From assembly GCF_001949145.1 (NCBI RefSeq), contig NW_019091490.1, positions 1,475,938 through 1,539,937 on the forward strand: a stretch of DNA of 64,000 nt, in the 5' to 3' direction. The position numbers and the translations under genes are program-made. The notes under the pieces are model-generated. The model had not been told where the DNA came from, ran no database searches, and worked only from the letters and a program-made list of their open reading frames with translations. This DNA comes from Acanthaster planci (lineage: Eukaryota; Echinodermata; Asteroidea; Valvatida; Acanthasteridae). Below are positions 10,138-21,148 of the stretch, piece after piece; within the stretch, counting starts at the first letter, position 1; every line of letters begins with the position of its first letter.

Positions 10138-13100
10138 TTTACAAAAACAGCATTGTGATCTTGTCGTTCTGGTGGCAAAGTGACATTGCCGTGTGCTGTG
10201 GACTATAACACATTGTGGTGTTATTCATGTCCATCTCATGCCAATTGAAATGATTAATTTAAATTATTATATTGGCTATTCTTTTATGAGCTCCAACCGT
10301 AAAGACGTCTTTCCTTTCAAGGGAGGGTTGGGGTGGGGCGGAATCGACTCCGTGAGTCGTTGAATTGTTGTCCAGATGATACAAACGATTGAAAGAAAGT
10401 TTATTAAACACAAACTTTGTATATTATGTGAACTAAATGTACGGGCTTTTCTGTAACCGTAAGGATAGCCGTGAAATTTCTCTTGGATTTTGACTGATAC
10501 AAGTCCTCATTCGTAAATATTAAAAAAAAAACAATCCTGTCGAGGTTACCATTTTACCTTTTTGTTTCATAGTTCTATTGTCTATTCCTGCTCTCGCTGT
10601 GCTGATCAGTAGTTCGATATTTTCTTCCTCACCCACAAAACCAAGAACTTGATTTTCACGAACTGCTCTGACTGACGCGGACCTTGCTTATCCTGAAAAC
10701 AGATTGGAGTGAATTCGATTATACATGCCACCCTCGGCGCGAAGTTCGTCACTCGCCTACTTGTCCGCCTAATGAGCCAAAATTTGGAAGGCAGGAAATT
10801 TCCCCCTCGCTAAATTGAACGAGGAGTTGCCAAAATCTCGACTCCCCTCCCCCCCTCCTAAACTCGACTGGTGTGGTGTGCCATCGCTGTTGTTGTTTCT
10901 GCTGCAATTGTAAACAAAGGGGCTGTCACTCTCTTTCGATCGCCCCCTTCATCCCCCCCCCTCCATGAACGACTTTAGGCCTCAAGAGAAGTCTCCCCCC
11001 CCACCGAAGATCTGGAAATCGATGTGGTTGCGCCGAAACAAACAGTTGCCCGTCTGTCCAATTAGTTTGTTGAGGGGAAGGGGGTGGTTTCAGAGGAGAA
11101 GATGAAATGACCCGAAACGCAGCGTGAAAGTGGCCGTGATGGATGGCGGGGAAACAGACCGTACAACACCTTGGCCGTGACCGCTAAAACTCCCGGCGGA
11201 TACCGGAGTTATACGGTACCCCTGCTTGGCAAACTTTGAGAATGACTGGTTGTACCGTACAATAAAATGTCTCATTTGTCACACCTTGACAAACAGGGTT
11301 TAATCAAATCAACTATACTGGTGAAGAATGCTACAAACAGCGTCTAACCTTCACGATCACACATGAAGAACGGACGAAGACAGACAGTCAGACAAACAGG
11401 GAGCCAGAATAGCACCCACACAGATGATTGTGAGCCTGACGTAGAAATTGTCAGTCAGCGATGCATAAAACAGACGGGAGCCAATAAGGAAGAAGGCGGT
11501 TTGTTGAACCACAAACTTGCCTCCTTCATTTTCTAAACCCATTTTGGATAACGCATGCGACTTAATGGCACGGTCGTCAGAATGGAAAATATTATTTGTG
11601 TCCTTGATAACTCGTCAAAATGTTTAAATTTTTTACTTGATAAAAAAAAATTATATCGTGGATAATATTTGCCTCCAATAAAGAGCCATGCGCACTGGTG
11701 CATAGCTTTGCCAAGCTGAATATAATTGGTTGGACAAGTTTACTGGTACATGTAACCAAGGTGTCCTTGCCCGCGTACTCGCCATTAAAACGAGTATTTA
11801 AACCATCATGTTGGAAGTGGCAAGGGCATAATATCAAAGGATAATAGAGTGGTTGGTTTTACGAGATTGGTCAAATGTCACGGCGGCTGGCTACGGTAGA
11901 TGGTGATGGGGAATGCGGGTAAGTTTGGCCAGCATCTTTGAAATTCCCAAACCTTTTTCACATGTATTGGAGAACCGTTTGTTGCGGTGATCGATTTATC
12001 TAAAGAGGGGGTGTTGGTGTCTTGTTAAAAACTTAGCTGAGTGCGTTTGTAAGGTTGGCTTGAAGTCATGGGCGTGTCAGGGGGAGGGGAGGTTCAAACC
12101 CGCCATGGGGAGGGGGGGGGAGTGGAAATAGGAAAGAAAATAAAGAAAAGAGAAATGGACAATGGAAGCCGCCAGTTGCCACGACAATGCCTCGGATTCG
12201 GAATGGACCCCCTGAGTTGTTGATGATTTGTCAGTGTGTTCCGGGTGAGTGCCTGAGAAATTAAGACCGACCTAAAAATGAGGAGTTTGGCATGAGGGGA
12301 GGTATTCTTTTTTAAAGCTCCCCAGGATGGTAATAATTCCAACAAGATTATATTGATAGGGCCTGTCTTTCACGCGACCCAATGAGAAATCTTTATACCG
12401 CTTCATGGCAATTTTCTGTAATAATGATACCGATTTTTTTCTGCACAAAAAATATTTCAACAGCCATTGTTCGCGGTTCAATTACAGCGGTGGTAATTGG
12501 TCATAATTTTACCCATGCGCGTCACTTCTCAGTTGGCTGAGTGGGTACAAATTTCATTGAAACGTGGTGACCTCCCCGAGGCCGAGGAAAGTGACCTTGC
12601 TCCTCGGCATTGGGGGGGGTGACATTTCGATCAAATACGGGAAACTGGGGAAAAAAATTATTACCGTCTATTGAAAACAGCTTTGCGTTTGTATTCTGCA
12701 ATAAAATGCAATCTGATTTGACTGTTTTCAAACAGTGTTACGTTACTTGCCCTGAGGCTATAGCAAGGCTTTCTCCGTCCGACATTTCGTTTTGTCTCTT
12801 GATTTTTTTTTTGAAGGTCAGGGATACCAATTGCAGAATCGTGTTGAGGAAGGCTGAGTGTGAGGCATGTTTACCTAACCGCCACCGGTTACTATACTGC
12901 ATTCTGCAGCATGCATCTCGACTCGGCCCAACCGTGCCGGACCTATATCAATTCGTCATCCATCCAGGGTGCGCTTCACAGTCATTATCCCCGGGTTCTC
13001 GTGACGGGCGTGCGCCGTGCGATGATGTGTCATTATTTGACAAGCCCCCCCCCTTATGCGTCACCGCATTGACAAACAGATCAGCAGAAGACATGGTCGT

Positions 13101-13415
13101 TCACACCTCAGAGTCCGGCTCGTATTCGTCAATTATGTAACTTCCATTAAAGGGACTCGCGGCTCAAGGTTTGCTGACTGGTGATTTTTTCCCATGCAGC
13201 TAAAGTCCACCATCATTCGCCTTTAATAAAAAGAGAATCAGCGAGTGTGGAATGTTGGATGTTAAAGTCCCGTTTGGCCTGTTTTGGGTGCCCTTTCGTA
13301 ACGAATTAAAAAATAAGATACAGTCAATCGCTTTGCATCCCATAGGCTTACCGAACATGGATTAATTCTTCATTTTGAATTGGTTTATGGATAACAACAG
13401 AAGTATATTTGCTGG
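10138..13415. other. non-coding stretch, no gene recognised
   Basis: C-rich tracts lie at about 10953-10961 and 13045-13053, and a G9 tract at 12112-12120. Donor-like GTAAGT near 11922 and GTGAGT near 12242 (plus) follow short open frames with weak starts. A tRNA A-box-like TGGCTGAGTGGG near 12534 lacks a B box. The open frame 12610-13140 starts at TTG and is not recognisable; it is treated as chance. Confidence 0.45.
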
Positions 13416-13497
13416 NNNNNNNNNNNNNNNNNNNNNNNNNNNNNNNNNNNNNNNNNNNNNNNNNNNNNNNNNNNNNNNNNNNNNNNNNNNNNNNNNN
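13416..13497. other. assembly gap (82 N)
   Basis: Run of N. The flanks carry near-identical words: CAGAAGTATATTT just left and AGAAGTATATATTT just right. The gap therefore probably hides a short tandem duplication the assembler could not resolve. Confidence 0.95.
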
Positions 13498-13834
13498 AGA
13501 AGTATATATTTTTTTCTTAAATTTGGATAACACAAATTATTTGTGTTGTGGGTTCTCAATATTTCCATGTCGACGAGATAATGTCGAGAAAGACGACAAA
13601 GGCGATTGACGTGATGATCTACAAAAACATTGAACACACCCTTTTTTTACTACAGGAAGTTTTTAACATTATTTTATCATCAAGCCCATAATTCTCTTCG
13701 TGTGACGACATGTAACCACTCGATGGATCGTGTGATAATTGTTTCTCTGTAATAAGAAGGGCAAGTCGTTTCTCCAGTGAAAAAAATACAAATTTCTGTT
13801 TTTACTCTAAAGTGTTTCCTAAACGTCGATCAAA

Positions 13835-13931
13835 ATGGTCTCTGGTGTGGGACTGAAAGTGTTTGTTCCAACTATTACTGCAGTCTTTGGTTTTTTCTTA
13901 CTTAAAGGACTTACAAAGCTCGAAAAAAATA
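13835..13931 (+). CDS. candidate first coding exon with membrane anchor
   Basis: The ATG at 13835 has strong context (AAAATGG: A at -3, G at +4). Thirty-two codons plus one base run to a donor AATA|GTGAGTATG (GT at 13932-13933). The peptide is MVSGVGLKVFVPTI, then a hydrophobic core to about residue 23 (TAVFGFFLL), then KGLTKLEKN. It looks like a signal peptide or signal-anchor followed by a basic stem. Beyond the donor the frame stays open only about 20 codons. A downstream GC-rich open region (14160-14536) ends in another good donor, ATG|GTAAGT, and might hold a later exon. I do not recognise the protein. The exon is short enough to be chance. Confidence 0.28.
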
Positions 13932-16595
13932 GTGAGTATGTGCTGTATATTAAAACACTCGTCTGTGAGGGCACGTGTGGGTCAAACTGTTCTTTATAAA
14001 TGTGTATTTGGGTACATGACGCAATAAATGTTAAACTGTTGTGTTCAATCGAGTATTTACACCTGTTGTTTATATTGAATGTCCCAGTTAACAATGATCA
14101 ATAACACTGTTTCGAGACTTTTGTTAATAGTGTTTTTTGTGATTTTGTTTTTAAACTGACGCGATCATCACGACTGCTCCTGTGCTTGACGAACGAACGC
14201 CACTTGTTGAGATAGCAGCCCTGTTTCGCGTCAAAGTTAATAACTCCTTGCAGTCATTGGGGGGTGATGACTCCAATTTGAGGGCCAATAAAATTGGATT
14301 TCGCCCTCCCCCTCCCCCGAAGTCCGGTGTTGTTAGGTCCGGCGGGGGTGGCATCGCGGCGTGTGTTGCTGCAATGAACTCGGGGTGCACCTGGCCCTTG
14401 TGGGTGCAAAGCGACCACGGCGGACGGTTCTGAGGCGGCGCAGTCGACGGACCCCACCGGCTGGTCGGAGTGCCCGTCTCTTCGGCAGTGTGGTGTACAT
14501 GTAGGCTGGGGCCGTGTGACTTATCATCGGATTATGGTAAGTATTTCACGGAGCCTTGCTCCACGTTTGTATGGTATACGAACCGATTATTTTCCTGGTA
14601 TAATCTTAATGCTACATTTACAGTACCCAGTGTAAAGTAAATTAATAGCCCCCGTTGGGGAATTTTAAGATTCATTTTAATGCGTAAAGAGATGTAATTT
14701 AATCCAACCATTCTCGAATGAAATGCAACAGGTGGCAACCGTACACCACTGAGGCCATAACTATTGTGCAAATTACAATTTTTAGGACATTTTGAAACAT
14801 AGGACTCGCCCGTCATTGCGATACAGTACAGAATGCTTATCTGTCTGTATGATTTCGGCTTTCTTTGGAAGGAATTCATTTTTGTCAATTTGCCTCCTTT
14901 GCTTCAGCGTTTTCAGTGACTCGTTTACGATGCTCGCACTTCAATGGTTTTCCTTTCTTTACTCTTCAAAACCGTTTCCTCTTTTCTCTTCTCGATATTT
15001 TGACACACCCCCCCACCCCGAAGGAAGCTGACTCCGTTTCTGCGGGACAAGAAATTCGAGGCAAAAAGACTGAGATCCGGGGAAGATAAACGCCATGTTT
15101 TACATACGGACCACCGAGTTGGAGAACGCGAATGCCGCGTCATGGCGTGGCGATGTTTTCCGGGGTCACAAGAAGCCCGGCCTGACTCACTTTCAAAAAA
15201 TGTCGCCCGCCCCTCTCCCGCGCTCTGCGCACAGCATTCAACCGGCAGCGAGTGGGACTATTAAGTGTGAGCGGCATTAGCCTAGTTTACCTCGCTCGAC
15301 TGGCCCCGGCACTAAAGAGAACAAACAGACTTCTTACAACGCTCGGCACAATTCCGAAGGAGGGGGGGTTGATCATATTCATTGTCAAGATTGTGGCAGA
15401 CTAAGTCCGTGTGTTGTACATGTATTTTAAGACCCTGCCTTGAGTGTTTTGTATATGTTGGGGATGTGAGTGGACTTAAGTTGTGCAGCCAGCTGCATGG
15501 GAGGTCCCTCTCTCCATTCACGGCGTGGAGTTCAGGCAGAGTGCACAGGGGCCGAGTTGGTCCTAGTGCCGGGCTGGGCCAAGCCTAGCCGCTGGGCTCT
15601 CTGAAGGTTCTGCTGTATAGATGAAAAAAAATAAAGAGCACAGATGCAGGTTGGTGTGCTGTTCTTGGGCATCTGCGTAGCGTCCAGGTGGGTGGGTTAC
15701 AGGTTGCCACCAGGGTTTTAGTTGACCTGGGAATAGAGACAGGGAACTGCCGAATCACTAAAGTCTTAATTCGCATCGCTTTGGAAGTCCATCAGGTGCG
15801 CGAGGCCAACTCTTTGCATGGTCACATCACAACTTGGAGGAAAATGCTTCATTTTTGCCCAAATCACATAAATTTAGATTTGTCCGATCCGTAGGGTTTG
15901 GGGATTTATCGTGCGGTTTTGGCTGACCATTTGTCCTCACAAGAGCTGGAATTCTTGAAATAAGGGTTCATGGTGGTTTAGGCGACGTGACCTTGAGCGA
16001 AGGGGAACATTATGAAGCAAGATATGGGACGGAGATCACCCCCGCACCTTTGTGTTGATTATTGTTTGATTGGAATCTCAGGAATTCGTTACAGACATCT
16101 GGGGGATGTGTTAGGTAACAATAGTATAGACTTTGTAGAGGGACTGGACATGTAAGGAGGGGTACCTCTCCGTCCCACATCTTGCTGGGTATAAAGGAGA
16201 GCTGTCCATCAAAATCAGGTGGATCGCTAATCGACTACCAACTTGTTGTGTACCTTGTCTACGCTGTATTACACGCAGCAGTTGGACCCCAAAGGTATTA
16301 AGCTTTCCGAACGTCCATAAAAAATTTCTGCGAATTCTTCAGATGTGCATTCTTCAATCATCAAGAATGCCTATGGAATAAGTAGGTTAAATTGGCGTTC
16401 ATTTAACACCCTTGGGACTGGCCGCTAAGTCCCAGATGGTGTTATTCAACACGATGATTTTTTGTCGCAGGCTGTCCAGCAACGGCGCGACAACCGCATC
16501 CCACTGACACCGTGCTGTCGCCACAGCCGAACGGCCTACACCAAAAGATGACAGACAGTTTTGTTCAATTAATAATTTTCCTTTGCTTTAGTAAG
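13932..16595. other. mostly non-coding; one GC-rich open stretch at 14160-14536
   Basis: Between about 14180 and 14536 several frames are open and the block ends at ATG|GTAAGT (GT near 14536). One frame reads GWSECPSLRQCG, faintly like a thrombospondin type-1 start, but lacks the rest of the domain. A GTATAAAGG TATA-like site lies at about 16189. Nothing else is supported. Confidence 0.35.
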
Positions 16596-16736
16596 GTCAG
16601 GTTGGCCCAATGGTACTTTCCTCTCCTTATATCCCAGGTGTCCGGGGTTCGAATCCTTCCTTGCACAGCGCGTAGTGACTATGCAGCCTTGCCTTCTCCT
16701 TAAACTCTGTCACAGTCAAAAAAAATAAATAATAAT
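16594..16736 (+). mobile_element. tRNA-derived SINE
   Basis: A pol III A-box-like TTGGCCCAATGGT lies at about 16602-16614 and a perfect B box GGTTCGAATCC at 16646-16656. The T-stem pairs poorly, so this is not a functional tRNA. The 3' part ends CTCTGTCACAGTC followed by an A-rich AATAAATAATAA tail (about 16718-16735). Head plus A-rich tail in about 140 bp is SINE architecture. A second copy-like element at 52788-52895 shares CTCTGTC before its tail. No target-site duplication was identified. Confidence 0.55.
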
Positions 16737-16780
16737 TGGCTTCTTGCCACCAAAAAGGAAAGAATTAAACGCAAACAAAC

Positions 16781-16965
16781 CAGTGGCGTAGCGACGGGGG
16801 GTGGTGTTAGGGAGAACTAGGGATGGGGCACACGTCTCTTTTATTCAAGGGGGCACTGGAAGCAAATCAATCGTGGCTTGTATGTAGTCTGGGTACATTT
16901 TATTTGGGGGTGGGGTACCCTAGGGGCACAGACTTCCAGGGGAAGGCAGGAGTCGGGGGCACTCA
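16781..16965 (+). repeat. repeat with CAGTGGCGTAGC header
   Basis: It begins CAGTGGCGTAGCGACGGGG and continues as G-rich sequence with several GGGGGCACT-type words. This header is shared by many interspersed repeats of aquatic animals (from memory). A shorter related header, AGAGGCGTAGCAATGATAGG, occurs at about 38440-38460. The right boundary is not defined. Confidence 0.4.
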
Positions 16966-19900
16966 ATACAATGCATTCCTCTGCCAAAGCTGAAGAGTTG
17001 CCAGTCTGCACGTCTTCCCTACACTAGATCACTCACATCCTGTGTTCCATTCCTTTATTCAAGACATAATGATTAAAAGGAAATGAATATTTATCATCTT
17101 TATAATGACCTGAAGATGGCACCGTAGGTTCCAGTTGAAATGAAATAACATATCTTACCTCCCACCAAGTTCGGAGTCCTTTAGATCTGCCCTCGTGAAT
17201 GGGTCTTTTTAAAATAGCATTTTGATGTCGTGACACCTTTTACTAATCGCTTGTTCACTGGCTCACGACCCACCATTTAATTTCACGCAAATTCATTGAA
17301 AACTTTGTTGGGTATCCCATACAAAGACAAACGGAGGCGAACACATAATCTCCTTGGTGAAGTAACACTTATCGCACTAAAAACCTTGGGTTATAATAAC
17401 CAAGACATTAAAACGATGTAACAAAGAAAACGCATGTGGCCGATTGTACACGTAGGCCACCTTTTTTTTTTTTTTTTAAATCGCCGATACGAAAGGGAAT
17501 TGTGCCCAAAAATGTGTCGGTATTCGTCTCTTGAAAATCAACAAGGTAATTTTTCCCCCGGCGGCGAAAGGTCAGCCCGCGCACCTGCCGGCCGCTAAGC
17601 CCGCACACACCGGTTGATAAATGCAGGACGGCCGGTCGCAACACGGCCTGAGCTGCTAAAATGGAGATTGCGGGAGGGGGGGGTTAACAGAAAAACAGAG
17701 AGACAGACAAGGAGAGAGAGAGAGACAAAAAAAAAGAAGGGAACTGCCAACAAGGTTAACCTTTTTCTGCACTTCCACAAAAAGGTACTGTGATCTTTAT
17801 CCTGGCCGAGCTCGGTGTTTGTTTGTGCAATCGAATACAGCGTATCCGAGAGTTCTTAAGAAGCTGGCAAGCTCTCTCCCTCTTTTTTTTCCTACACGGG
17901 GCGAAACAGGCTCGTGCCGTGGTCTCTAAGCCGCAGTGCCCGCGGGGGTTGGGTAGGCAGGCACGGCAGGTAAAAAGACTGAAGGGAACAGAAACATGGG
18001 TCCCTTCTTTTGTAAGAAAACGAGGAACAAACGCATAAGAATAATTCGTGTAGACTAGTGGATCGTTACTTCTGTACACTTAGCCTACATGTACAGTGAT
18101 GGAGTTGTCGATCGGTACATATCAGTAGGCCCTAATCACAGGGCATAAACCCGTCTTTAATAAAACATTACTGGAGGTAACATTTTAATGAAGAGTGGTA
18201 ACAAAACACCAAAGGAAAAAAAAGACAGAATAAACAGCAAACAATAGGTATGATCTTGAGTTATAAAGTGCGCGTGAGTAATTACACGTTATAACAATAA
18301 AAATGATTTTCTTTGGCAAAATTCTGAAGATGGTGGTTTCTATTAAATTCCTGACACGATCTTCTCGACGCGGTCATTAACTGTTCTCTTCAAAAGGTAC
18401 TATTGGCAGTTCCCCAGGTTCCTCAATGCAAAACGAATGGGCCGACAGCAAGGCTCCAGACTCGGAACGTAAACAGCATTAAAAAGGGGTTGTTACAGCC
18501 GATACTTCGAAGTATGAACCCTTCCCTGCTCAGTCCTGGGTTTGATTGGTGGATCGGGGGTGGGGTGGGACACCACCCCCCCCGTCCACAGAGACAATTT
18601 GTTTTTGTTTTTGAAACGGACTAAAGGCTATTTCAAGGACAAGTTCCCTCGCTTCGAAAGCGTGTTAAAACACTCCCAAATTTGCTTCACCTATTGGAAC
18701 GGCTTTGGTTACACTAAGAAATTACAGAGTTTTGGGCCCCGAAAAAATTGCCCCCACCCCTTTCGCCCTTGCCCTGTCTCTGCCCATGTCCTGATGGACC
18801 GTTCCGACTCGTCTTCAAAAGGGTTGCACCGTCTCCAGCTTGATAACTCGGCTTGGGAACCATCATTATCCGCGCCTCTCACGACTTTTTCGAGTCATTT
18901 GTTCGAAATGCAATATTATTTTCTGTCCTGATTGCATTGTTTCTTGAACTCGCCTTCCATTCCATGGCAGATACAACTTGATAAAAACCGACAGAATTCC
19001 AAACACTTTCCATAACATTCTTTATTAACCCCGGTGGCCTGGAATTCAAGTCGTTATTGGTCCTAATTACCGCCAAATTACCTCCGATAAAACATTACAG
19101 ACGACCGGAGATAGACAGCGCACTGAAAATTATGAAAGACCTCATTGATCAATTTGCTTTAGTTGTTCAGTAAGTTATCCGGGCGGGGATATTAAATATG
19201 CATTTGTCAGTCCCAAATATATGTACCATTAACATGCCAACGAACCTGCCAGTCGAAACGAATCCCCAGCCTCATTCTCATGAAGGGTGAAACAAACAAA
19301 TCTCTGAAATGGTTCACCTTCGTTCTTCCCAGTCCTATATTTTTCAATGTATTCAATTCTGGTCCTGTTTTTAATCAACCTCATTCGTTAGAGACGCTGT
19401 AAACCATGCATTCAGCCTTTCTTAGTACTGGAGGCAGCCGACAGGGTGGTATTCTCGACATGCATGGTATTTCTTGGCTGCATAGGTTAAGATCTTGTTC
19501 AGCCTCGCTCATGTTGCATTTCATCTTTCCTGAACAGTCTCGCTGTGAAGGGAAAAACAGTCACCTAGAATCGAAAATAAACGTTGAGTCGTAGGACCCA
19601 TTATTAAAGAAGGAAAGCGCGGTAAACCCCTCTCCCAAAATTAGAACCAGGACAGGACATGGGCACATGAGAATCGAGAAATTAAAGAAGAAAACCTTGT
19701 GTCTGTGTCCATTTATTAGCAGATGATTTTTGATTGGTTTATTCTCTGTCCTGGTAACCTGCACATCGCTAGGCACTTTTTAGTGATGTCAACCAACGGA
19801 ATTTGAACCTGAACTTGAAGCGATTCTTGCCCTTTTAAAAAATCTTTCCTGTACCCGACTAACGACAAAAAGCCACCTCTGGCTTGGTAATGGCGCAGTG

Positions 19901-20850
19901 CAGCTGAGCGACAGCCGACGACCGTTTCATGCAGGGACCACGCGGATGAAGATAGATCGAGTTGATGACGTACGTGGAGACAAGATATATATTCGAAGGC
20001 CCCATTTAGTGGGCCAGACAAACCGTTGATAATGTGCGCATGCTCATGATATCAAAAATTCAGTCGATGAGACTGAGCGTTGCGTGCACGAATTTCAAAA
20101 TTTCGCTGTACCAGGAGTATGTTTTTCCTAGGATGGGTGCATATAGCGCAGTGTGCACGTGTGGACTCATCACTCGAGCACAGGGGCCGGACCGTGTGCC
20201 CTTTGCGCCCTCCTCCACTATTAAAATTAACAGGAGTGTACTCAATCACCCGCCGGTCCCGACCGTTTACCGCCCGCATCATTTTCCAGAACTCGGCCGG
20301 GCGACCGACTTGCCGATCAGACCCGATTACGGTCGGACGTATATCGCATCCAGCGCGCAAGACGTTTCTGGGCCGAGAATGCAATTTTTTTTGGGGGGGG
20401 GGGGCGAAGGGGCGGGGGGTCGGAGCCGAATCTCGGTGCCGTTTCGCAGCAATAAATTTACGACAGCCCGAAGATCCGGTTACTTTTCGCTCTGGGGTCG
20501 ACTTTTCCAACCTGTCAGTTGAAAGCACACTCCGGAGTTGTCATTCGAAATCCGGTCAAAGGTCGGTGTGGATATTCCAGTGCTTGTGACCTTTATGACG
20601 ATGCAAATTACGCTAAGAATAAGGGCCCGTTAAAAAAAAGACAATTTCCATTTAACTGCGCAATGAACGTAATGTGTTTTCTTTGTCCACGAGTGAAAAC
20701 AGTTGTTTTTATTGCATTGAATAAGAGGCTGTGTACATTTCCATTAATTAACAGTATTTATCGATATGAACGGTTTATCGCGTAGTCTATGGCCTGTTAA
20801 AGACTAGGAGTCGAAGCGTTCATGTTAAGAGGGAAGAGTGTCGTAGAATA
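16966..20850. other. non-coding stretch, several GC-rich patches
   Basis: T17-like tract at about 17461-17478, purine microsatellite at 17695-17727. A CpG-rich patch at about 20160-20480 contains a G12 tract at 20393-20404 and frames open on both strands (up to 169 codons), as expected from high GC. None is recognisable. Confidence 0.4.
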
Positions 20851-21148
20851 CACTGCATTCGTGTGTCGGCCATCTTGAATTGAAAGTGCGGTAAAAAGGT
20901 TTCATTTGGGGAACATAGTAGTTACAATAACAGTGACGAAATGACAATTCAATACAAATTCAAGGCAGTTTTTGTTTCAAATTATCCGAATTTGTGATAA
21001 ATTGTATCTACATGTTTAAGCAACATTTGAACAAAGAAAGTGAGGTTTAGAACCCAAAATAGTCTGGCACCGTCCCCATTTAAAAGATTACACTGAATTC
21101 AACAGATTCAGGGAACAAGATAAAAATGGCTTCCCTGTGAATAAGGTC
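20851..21148 (+). mobile_element. MITE-like element, full-length copy B
   Basis: About 298 bp. The left end (CATTCGTGTGTCGGCCATCTT) and the reverse complement of the right end (TATTCACAGGGAAGCCATTTT) form imperfect terminal inverted repeats. The inner sequence aligns with copy C (28951-29255) in its left part (GGCCATCTTGAATTGAAAGTG) and right part, and with copy A (1361-1476) in its right part. There is no coding capacity, so it would need transposase in trans. Each TIR carries an AARATGGC-type YY1-like core. No clear target-site duplication is seen. Confidence 0.6.

Noticed and set aside
14450-14536. GWSECPSLRQCG resembling a thrombospondin type-1 repeat start
   Set aside because: The remaining cysteines and the arginine pattern of the domain are missing, and the frame is short.
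17100-17145. CCTGAAGATGGC...TTGAAA phrase resembling terminal signatures of some retroelements
   Set aside because: Only a short resemblance; no adjacent coding remnant or repeat copy in the window supports it.
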